A stretch of 64,000 bases of DNA, taken from the NCBI RefSeq assembly GCF_019393635.1, contig NC_057862.1:91144159-91208158 (forward strand). Direction: 5' to 3'. The position numbers and the translations under genes were made by a program. The notes under the pieces are model-generated. The model saw nothing but the letters and a program-made list of their open reading frames with translations, was not told the DNA's origin and made no database searches. This DNA is from Dromiciops gliroides. Lineage: Eukaryota > Chordata > Mammalia > Microbiotheria > Microbiotheriidae. The first letter of the stretch is position 1. The number at the start of each line of letters is the position of its first letter. This document shows positions 55,857 to 64,000 of the stretch, piece by piece.

Positions 55857-55922
55857 CCTCCTTCTCCTCCTCCTACTCCTCCTCCTCTTCTTCCTCCTCC
55901 TCCTCCTCCTCCTGCTCCTGCT
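55857..55922 (+). repeat. (TCC)n polypyrimidine tract in the 5'UTR
   Basis: An imperfect CTC/TCC repeat just downstream of the YY1 site. The minus strand is a GGA repeat. A similar tract is at 56293-56335 in intron 1. Confidence 0.9.
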
Positions 55923-56131
55923 TTGAGCGCAGCGTCCGGAGCGGGCTGGGGAGAGAGCGAGAGTCCGAGAACAGAGTTCGGCGCCTTCTCCTCTGTCCCC
56001 AGCCAGAGCCCGTCGCCCCCCCTCCCCCCTTCCTCCCCTACCCCGCCCCCTTCCCTCCCCCGATCCTGCCCTCTCCCCTCCCGCCCCCCCTTTCCCCCCG
56101 GTCCCGGGATCTCTCCGTCTCACCCACCGCG

Positions 56132-56160
56132 ATGGAGGACGACGGGCAGCCCCGGACCCT
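56132..56160 (+). CDS. TIAL1: TIAL1 exon 1, coding part (TIA1-like RNA-binding protein, TIAR)
   Basis: The ATG at 56132 has G at -3 and G at +4. It encodes MEDDGQPRT plus two bases of the next Leu codon, then a consensus donor GTGAGT at 56161. This is the TIAL1 N-terminus rather than that of TIA1. TIAL1 binds U-rich RNA, forms stress granules and regulates splicing and translation in nucleus and cytoplasm. The exon 2 sequence joins in phase (CT|C for Leu). The 5'UTR lies in the CpG island, and the transcription start was not located. The rest of the gene is outside the window. Confidence 0.93.
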
Positions 56161-59100
56161 GTGAGTACCCGAGCAGGCAGGGATGCCCGATGCCGCGAGG
56201 CCCGGTCCCCGGGACCGGAGGGGCGGGGGGCAAGGCCAGGCCGGGGCCGGGGCGGCGGCCTCTAGCTGAGGCTGAGGCGGACACGTACACATTCTTCCTC
56301 CGCCGCCTCCTCCTCCTCCTCCTCCTCCTCCCTTCTCCGGGACAGAGACCTCCCCACTCCCACCCCATCCCGGAGCCTGCTGCCCCCTCCCCTTATCTGC
56401 ATCCCTTGTCCCAGCATCTGAGAGGCTGAGGCTGTCAAGAGACTCGCCGTGCTCCTTCTTTTCTTCCCTAGTTCGGGGGGTGGGGGGTGGGGAGGGTCGG
56501 AGGAGTAAAAGATTCAAAACTGGGGGGGGGGGTGGTCAGGGGAGGGGGCTTGGTGATGGATGCAGGATTAGGGTGGGGAGCGGGGAGAAAAAGGGGTGGG
56601 AGGGTCCCCGAACGGGGTGAAAGAGGATATAGCTAGCGGAGCATCTGTCTCATTACCTTCCATCCCCTGCACCCCAAATTCAGAACCTCGTGTGTCAATC
56701 ACTGCGCCTTCTCCTCCACTTCTCTTACTTCTGTCATACACATAGCCTCCTCCTCTCCCTCTGCTGGCCTCTCTTGACTGGAGTAATCACCTCATTTTTG
56801 TGCACTTGTCACCCAAGCATCATCCTTTCCTTTTTTCCTCAGTTCAGTTGGAAAGCCGCCTCTTCCAAATGCATAGCCACTTGTTGAACTCTTCATGCCC
56901 TTCTCACTGACCACCTTTAATCTGCGTGTTATCCCGAAGCTTTCTGAGTTGGATGAAAAGGGTGTCGTTTCTGAGCTTTTCATCGTATGCCTCTAGCGTT
57001 TTCTTTTAATTTGCGATTGCTTTTTACATGTAAACCCAAGCAGATGAATGACTCCCTTCTTTAAATGACTTAATTTTATTGTCTCCTTTCTGAAGTGATG
57101 ACTCAGCATTTGTATTCCTTTCCCTCTAGTTGCGGCAGTCCTTTCTCCATTCTACCCTTTGTATCAGTTTATTCCGGATATTTACAATGGGGAATATAGT
57201 TGTTATCTTTTAGTTTGTTGGGTATCTTTTATTTTCTTAGCCTTCTGCTTTGCACTTCCTGACGTGAGCATTAGGAGTTAGATACTCTCATATTTAGTCT
57301 GGATTCGTGCTTTGGAGTTTACTTGTCCCTGTTAATAAACCAAATGATCTTGGGGGGAAATTACTTTCTTTGGAGTGGGGGTAAGTTGAACATTTGGCCT
57401 TCCTATTGGTTTACCCTAACCAAAAAAAGTAAGTGACCCAGTAATACATACTTGAATTTGAAAATCATTTCCCTTTTTACTGTTTATTTCCTTGTGAACA
57501 TTGGATTATTTAATCTTTTCCATTCCTGTTTCACTATCTTTTCAGGAGCGCTATTTCCCACCTTAGATTTTCAGAATGAGGGCCCATTTAAGCATATTTG
57601 AATGAAAGGCCCCTATTGGTGGAAACTTTGTATTAACATTTTGTATTGTCTTTACAATATGGTCTTCTCTTTTCAGAAAGAGGAGAACTGGAACAATCTT
57701 GAAATTTGTCATTTTCTACTGAAGCCAACTTCTAGTGTTTAGTTAGTGATGTGTACTTTGACTTGAGCTATTTGGAAGAACTGGGTTTTTAACCCCTAGT
57801 TAGGATTTCTTTAACAAGGTAGAAGTTACATTGTGTCTAAAATCTGAAATGTTATTACATCATAACAGGTACTGAATAGCAGTTTCTTAAGTGACACACT
57901 TACCAATTACTATTTAGATTAAAAACTGTTTTCCTCTAGAGAGTACTGTTACTGGGATTTTCATTCATCCCAAATAGTACATTGATAACATCACACTTAC
58001 TTCCACAAGTCTCATTAGACTTTATCCAACAGACATAATATGCTAACCTCTTTTGTGTCACCTATTTCTACCCCTACCTTCTATACCTTCTCCTCATCTC
58101 ATGCTCTGACACTCACCTAAACATGGATTTATCTGTTTACAGGTATGTACAAATGTGATGTGTATATGTACATAAGTAAATCCTGTAAACTCTATCCATA
58201 CCTTTGTTCGTCAGTTCATGTTTGAATGCCCCATCTCCCTTTTTCTTCCTTTGACTCTATTGTGGTAAGATCTTTTCAGACTTCATCCACCCTCCCTTCT
58301 CCATATTACACCTTACACACTGTCTTTTATGTAATATCTACTCAGTGTTTTATGTTGACTGTGTTCCTTTCATCAAATCAGTATAGCTAGCAAAAAAAAA
58401 AAAATCCTTGTTGTTCTCATTATGGTCAGAAGTATTTACCCTAATTCTTAAAGGATGCATTCCGTTTTTCTATTTAATACTATCATAGAAATCACTAATA
58501 AAAATTTAAGATAAAATAAGTTCAGATTTGTGATATATCAGAAAAAAAAGAATGTGTTTGAATTCTTTTTTCTTGATGTATACTTTCTGGGTTTTTCCTT
58601 TAAAAGATATTTTCAGGCAAAAGTGAAATTTGAAGATGTTAAAAGGATTAATGTTAGGTACTGACTATGTCTGGCTATTTGCCTTAATTACTTTGATCGT
58701 GTGATCTATGGAATAAGTTTTCAAGCAGTTAGTATGCTTTTAATCATGTGCTCTAACCAAGACTTCTTTGTTACCCTGACATGCCTGTGTGTTACTAGTG
58801 AGGTTTTTTCCCTACAGACACACACAAGCTAAGACATATGGTTCTATCTTCAGAAAACAATGTGGTGTTAGCTAATAGGTAGGTTTTTAAATATTAATTA
58901 CCTTCAGTATTATTTATTTATTTTGCAGTGCTTAAAGTGGTATAGGATTGCTTTTTTGAGAATAGTGTTATATTTGCCATACTATATTTGAAATGCTTAT
59001 TTTTTTATATTTGTTGTTTTCATCTGACATTAAGTTTTATTTAATAGTAGATAACTTCCCATATAGAATACAAGGAAAATTGCTTTCTAGCTGGTATGGA

Positions 59101-62100
59101 AACATGATAGATAGTTGCATCATAAGACTGCATTATGTAGGCTAATACTGAATGTAGCTTTTGCAAAGAAGAGGGGGAAATATGTTTTGACATATTGTAT
59201 GCTTGCTGAATCTATGTGAAATAAGTCTCTTTATGCTTATTTTGCTATTTGCCTAAGATGCCAGATTCCAAAGGAAGGATAGATTTAGAAAAATACCTCA
59301 TTGATTGAATCAGTGACAATAAAAAGTAGAAGATTTAATTTGACTCTTCCCCATAACTGGGAATCAAGGTCTGAAAATCTAAATGCAGTATCATTAATAG
59401 GAAAAAAATGTATTAGAACCTCATGATGTCAAAGATTTGGTTACATTGTCAAATCAATTCCCCCATCATATGTATTGTATATCCTAATCACTATATCAAA
59501 ACCTATAACATAGTATGTCTGCCTTGCTGACTACAGCACTAAGCAAGTCTGAAATGACAATTTGAGTAAGTGACATGTTAGGGATCTACTTAAGGTTAGA
59601 TACTCTTTTTATGACCTCGGGGGAACTGGTAAGAACAAAGTAGAAGTTTGTTTTTCTTTTGTTGTTCAGTCTTTTGTCTTTCCATTCCCACTGCATCCAG
59701 CTAACAACATTAACTCCCTATTCCTATAAAATAATGTTTTAAAATAGGTACCATCAACCTTAGAGGCATAGTACATAGGATGCAGTTTATTAATGTGGAG
59801 TCTTACTGTTAAACAACTTTGCTTCAGCTTTCAAACTGAATTCTTACACTGATGTTAGAGATTTAAAAAATCCTTTTCAGTCTAATACTTTCAATTCCTA
59901 CAGTTCCTGCCCTTAGAAGAGAAAATAGTGCTCTAAGGTATGCCCTTAGCTTTTTTCTTGCAATCTAATAGTCAGGTATACCCTTTTACTAACTTTGTTT
60001 TGGAATTCCTGTAAAGTTTTCACCTGTACACTGATTTCCCTTCAAATGCAAGGATTTGCAGTGTTCAATCTTTCTAGTATTTTAGATTCTTCAGGTTACT
60101 AAAATTTTTTTCAATGAATCTTTCACATAACCAGCATAAGGGAGCTGGGACACTGACAGGTATATTTTTTGGGGTAGAGGAAAAAGTTAGCTTACCTTTA
60201 TCATTACACAATATATTTTTTAAGTATAAGTGATCTGGAGAGCTGGCTATTACAGATGTCTTGGATTAGTTCTATAGTAGTTTCTGGGGAAAATTGTGAT
60301 GATGTAAGACTAAATAGTACAGTACAGGTGTGGGGAGGTTTAATAGTAACACAAGAAAAATACATAACCCACCTTTATCTTTTTTAAGCACCTTATAATA
60401 TGTGATTTATGCGACTCTTTAAAGGTTATGCTGTTATAGGTAAAAGAACTGGCAATAAAATTTTGGTAAAAATTTAGGAGACTATATCAGAACCCTCTTA
60501 ACATTAGGATGTTGATGTTACAGGAGTGATCTTGGTGATGATTTTTTTTTAAAACTAAAAGTTCACTACTAACATTTATGTGCAGTGTAAGGATTAGGCT
60601 GTTAATTTTTCCACATAAAATGAGGCATGGGGGGTGGATAAAGCTGAGAAATCTGATACAAAAACCTTTATCAGTTATTTACATTATAAATTATATTCTA
60701 TTCTGAGATAAGAACTGATCTGAAAATTGTTATTCAGTCCTATCTCATTACTAAAAGTGGACATAGTTATGTTCATTTAGGGATTCTTTAAAATCTGTTA
60801 TTTTATACACACACATAACTTTATACCTATATATTGAGACATAAAGTCTCCATCTTGGAATTAAGTGGTCTGAAAAAGGAATAGATCTAGAATAACTATG
60901 ATTATAGCTTCTTGAAGCTAGTTATTACCATATATTTCCCCTAAACATTTCTTAAATTAGAAAAAAGTTTTATGTAGTTTTTCAGAATTTTTAATACTTT
61001 AACATAGGTCTTTAACGCATATGGTTCTGTGTTGATTGTAAAATTGTGTCAAGTGAAAGTAATACAACCTGTTTAATTTTAATCATTATAAGGGTCCAGT
61101 CTCATTTTTAACTTGAAAATTCAACTAGTTCATTTGGTTAAATAAAGCATAGTTTCCCACAAGGTTCAATTGCAGTATAACCCTGGTAACTTTGCACAGA
61201 AGAAAACTATGGTCACTAACTACATCACTCACAGATAAATATTGGTAGTTCTAAACAAATGAATATGAACGATTCATGAACTACTGCTGGAAAAGAGCTA
61301 TGCAACATGTGGTCTTCTGTTGGATCAGTAACATTGTTGTATATGAAAGCTAGTGCATGAGACATCAAGCAAAGTTTGTTGCTGATTTTATATTTGAGGA
61401 ATCAGTTTTGGAAGAAACTTTGGATGAAATGATTTACTATTAGAAACAATATGTCATTTAAGTATTACTGGATTTTTTTGTTGCCTTTTCTTAACATGTA
61501 TATTGATAGTTTATACTGTAAATATTTTAATACAACTAAAATTGTTATTTATTCTTTCAATCAAATTTTACCTTATCTTGGCCTGTGTCATTTTCTCTTT
61601 TTGATTTCTAAGAAATTCAGATGGTTTAAACTATCTAATAATTATGCATGTAGGACTTATTTTTTGTCCAAAAACTTATCTGGTTTTCCAAATATTGTAT
61701 TATATTTTAATGATAATGAGACATATGGTTTCTTCTGGAAAGCTAAGTAAAGCATGATTATGTTTTATCTATATTGTTTTGTTTATATGATTGACGGATA
61801 CTGTTTACATTTAAGTTCTTTGTTTTTTGTGGAAGAATGGCCATCTTTACATACATTAAGTGAATTCTAAAAGGCTTATAAATTCTGGAGATAAAGCAGT
61901 TTTAAAAATCTATAACAGAGGGCATATTAGGTTTATCTTTTTGTTTCTCTGAATCACCTAGGATTTTCCCTCTCCCCCAATTACTTCTCCCTATCCCTAG
62001 GAAAGGTATATATTTGATTTTAGGAAAATTAACATTCAAACTCATTTTTCTATACTATACTTTAGTAAGGATTCTGATGCAAAGTATAGCTAGGTAAATA

Positions 62101-63002
62101 AGGTGAAATTACTATATGAAAGTATATAATATAGTATAGCGACATTTTTGACTTCCTTTAGTTTCTCTCATGAATTTTAATACAGTTAGGTATAAAATTA
62201 AACTAATAAGAATGTAAAATTTCTTTTCCAAATTCAGTTTCATTTTCCCATCCCTGTAAATTTACAGTGATATTGGTCATATTTTTAAAAGATATGTGTA
62301 GGGGCAGCTAGGTGGAGCAGTGGATAGAGCACCGGCCTTGGAGTCAGGAGTATCTGAGTTCAAATCCAGCCTCAGACACTTAACACTTACTAGCTGTGTG
62401 ACCCTGAGCAAGTCACTTAACCCCAATTGTCTAACTAAAAAAAAAAATTGTTAAAAGATATGTGTACATATTTTATATATGTCTATGTTTATATTTATAT
62501 GCTTATTTTGGAATTATCCCCAAATACTAGGGATTAAAATAGATCCATTTTATAACTTGTTCTCTTTATGGCCTATTAACATCTTAATTGTTGCAGGTTG
62601 ACATTTATAATAGAAGTGACTATTTTGAATTATTTGGGGGTATTATCTGTAATACATATCTTAGTTTGGGAGTTTTGCCTTTTTTCTCCTCAAGTATTCT
62701 ATGGAAATAAAAAGTCTGTTCTTCAGATGGAAAAGTATTAAAATAATTATAGTTATATTAACTATAAGGCCAGAACTTAAAGTTGCTTCTTAAAGTTCCC
62801 CAAAACTACCTTAATGGCAGAAAATATCATGATGCTTATAAAAAAGTAAACATTCACATTTTATTTGTATAATAAGGCCCAACATTAATAAACTGAGAGA
62901 TTTTATCACAATAATGAAATATCTTAAATTACCTAAAAATTTGTCAGTAGTAAATAAGAAGATAATATTTGTGAAAATGTTATTTTTCCCCCTCTTGTGT
63001 AG
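56161..63002 (+). other. TIAL1: TIAL1 intron 1, 6842 bp, almost free of SINEs
   Basis: GTGAGT...TTGTGTAG boundaries. A second CCT repeat lies at 56293-56335. From about 56600 to 62300 no SINE, LTR or L1 copy was recognised. Many T-rich runs occur. One recent SINE is at 62301-62450. The open frame at 61451-61750 has no domain. Confidence 0.85.
62301..62450 (+). mobile_element. tRNA-derived SINE with target-site duplication in TIAL1 intron 1
   Basis: Plus-strand SINE flanked by 'aaaagatatgtgta' on both sides, in sense with the gene, about 550 bases before exon 2. Confidence 0.95.
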
Positions 63003-63099
63003 CTATGTAGGTAATCTCTCCAGGGATGTGACAGAAGTCCTTATTCTTCAGTTATTCAGTCAAATTGGACCATGTAAAAGCTGTAAAATGATAACAGAG
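63003..63099 (+). CDS. TIAL1: TIAL1 exon 2, start of RRM1
   Basis: 97 bases: one base completing Leu, then 32 codons [20 protein letters not shown] and on through [12 protein letters not shown]. The RNP2 strand (LYVGNL) is split by intron 1, which is placed after its first residue. The acceptor is TTGTGTAG at 62995-63002, and the donor GTAAGATC follows at 63100. The Val-Leu-Ile-Leu and Lys-Ser-Cys residues are the TIAL1, not the TIA1, form. No defect is seen. Confidence 0.96.
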
Positions 63100-63978
63100 G
63101 TAAGATCTTCCCCCAAAATGTAACATCAACCACCATAGCATTTTAACTTTAAGAATGCAGTGACGTATGTATATGCTGTAAGCTCTGGGGATAAGGGCTC
63201 CATCCAGGGGAGATTAAATTTTGGTCACCCAAATGCTTTTGTCAAACTATGTTCAAATAGGTTTCATTTATAATCACCCTTCATGCTATATGGCCGTCTT
63301 CAGAAGTTGCTAAATGTAAAAGGCATTTTTGTTATTCCATCTGCTCATGTGGAAAACCTGAGTGAAGTTATTTGAAAGTAAAAATGTCACTAATGTGAAG
63401 CCAAGGAGTCCTAGGTAATCACATGAAATTGTAATATACTTAGTACTACACAGTGCATCTTAAGGATGTTTAGTAAACACTAATTAATAATTACTAGCTT
63501 GGTATAGCTATACTTTTTAAGTCAAAATATAATTTTATGTTTGAAAGAAATTACTAGGAAAATAACTGGAACAAAGTCTGTAGACAGTTTTTCCTTCATT
63601 CTTTCTTTGTCTTTTTGTTAATATTCTTTAAAAATCAACCTATATTCTCTTCTGTATTAATTTGGATTTATATAGGTTAAGTTGTATAATCCTAAACTTC
63701 CTTTCATCTTCCAAATTTGGAATTCCCATCATCTAACAATAATTGATGACATCAGTAACAAGTGTAAAGGAAACAATTCACTATTGTTGTTTCAAGTGTT
63801 ACTTAGTGATTCTCTTTAAAGTTTTAGAGCTATAGAAGTAGAAGAATCCAAAGGTCCTTGAATAACTAGTAGTTTATTTTACTTTTGAAATAATTTCATT
63901 TTAAAGCAGGAAGAATCTTATTTTTCCATTGAAATATAAAGTTACTTTTAAGAAGGTACTGTATTGGGGAGGGGGGAC
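63100..63978 (+). other. TIAL1: TIAL1 intron 2, start
   Basis: Begins at the donor GTAAGATC. It is AT-rich and no repeat family is recognised until the SINE at the edge. Confidence 0.8.
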
Positions 63979-64000
63979 AGGGCAGCTAGGTGGCACAGTG
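63979..64000 (+). mobile_element. tRNA-derived SINE, cut by the window edge
   Basis: The last 22 bases are the SINE head (GGGCAGCTAGGTGGCACAG). The body lies beyond the window. Confidence 0.85.

Larger units (their letters stand above)
55240..56530 (+). promoter_or_regulatory. TIAL1: CpG island and promoter region of TIAL1
   Basis: CpG density rises sharply from about 55240 and falls after 56530. It contains the first exon. Visible elements are an inverted CCAAT box (CTATTGGAT, 55257-55265), an ETS-type CTTCCGG (55274-55280), three SBS motifs (entered separately), an NRF1-like GCCTGCGCACTGC (55802-55814) and a YY1-type GGCGGCCATTTTG (55839-55851). There is no TATA box. Dispersed initiation near 55820-55930 is likely. 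That is inferred from the motif layout. Confidence 0.85.

Noticed and set aside
55593..56517. Long Arg/Gly/Pro-rich open frames on both strands in the CpG island
   Set aside because: High GC and CCT/CGG repeats create open frames by chance. They overlap the TIAL1 promoter and exon 1 on all frames and show no domain.
61451..61750. 99-codon frame in TIAL1 intron 1
   Set aside because: AT-rich hydrophobic chance frame with no homology I recognise and no intact splice-site pair.

Overview
The window is marsupial nuclear DNA. The evidence is about thirty copies of a tRNA-derived marsupial SINE (WSINE1/WALLSI type) on both strands, marsupial L1 fragments, MIR-type core-SINEs, L2 and CR1/L3 fossils, and the first two coding exons of a conserved vertebrate gene. 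The SINE type suggests an Australian marsupial, but the species cannot be fixed from the sequence alone.

Layout. Bases 1-17683 are intergenic. They hold SINEs, 5'-UTR-type L1 fragments on the minus strand, at least six solo LTRs, a fossil Ty3/gypsy integrase, an RPL27 processed pseudogene fragment and a probable Y-box cold-shock pseudogene fragment. Bases 17688-25927 are an apparently complete, very young endogenous retrovirus of class I (gamma-like) type. Its two 464-bp LTRs look identical base for base, it is flanked by a 4-bp CAGT duplication, and its gag and pro-pol frames are open. Bases 25932-54500 are again intergenic: nested minus-strand L1 copies, L2, CR1/L3, MIR, SINEs and more solo LTRs, one of them (38978-39617) from a relative of the provirus. 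Bases 55240-56530 are a CpG island, which is the promoter and first exon of TIAL1 (TIAR). Exon 1 is at 56132-56160 (coding part) and exon 2 at 63003-63099, and the gene runs off the right edge.

Most notable system. The provirus has no env. Its pol frame instead continues past the integrase, with no stop, into a full OTU-type deubiquitinase domain that closely resembles cellular OTUD3. The catalytic Asp, Cys and His positions are intact and there are no introns. This is a retroviral capture of a host ubiquitin protease fused to the end of Pol. The Gag is also unusual. It has a capsid and one zinc knuckle, but upstream of the capsid there is a hydrophobic membrane-spanning stretch rather than a myristoylated matrix. 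Gag and Pol share one frame separated by two stop codons (TAG, one codon, then TGA-CGG). Together these suggest an env-less, possibly intracellular element that carries its own deubiquitinase. I know of no description of this arrangement in vertebrates, but I could not search for one.

Host gene. TIAL1 encodes a U-rich RNA-binding protein with three RRMs. Its promoter carries three ZNF143/THAP11-type SBS motifs, an inverted CCAAT box, an ETS-type site, an NRF1-like site and a YY1 site in the 5'UTR. Its 6.8-kb first intron is nearly free of young SINEs, in contrast to the flanking intergenic DNA. In human the divergent neighbour of TIAL1 is BAG3, so bases 1-55000 probably correspond to the TIAL1-BAG3 interval. 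No host protein-coding exon is visible there. Family names for repeats are from memory and their edges are approximate unless a target-site duplication is given.
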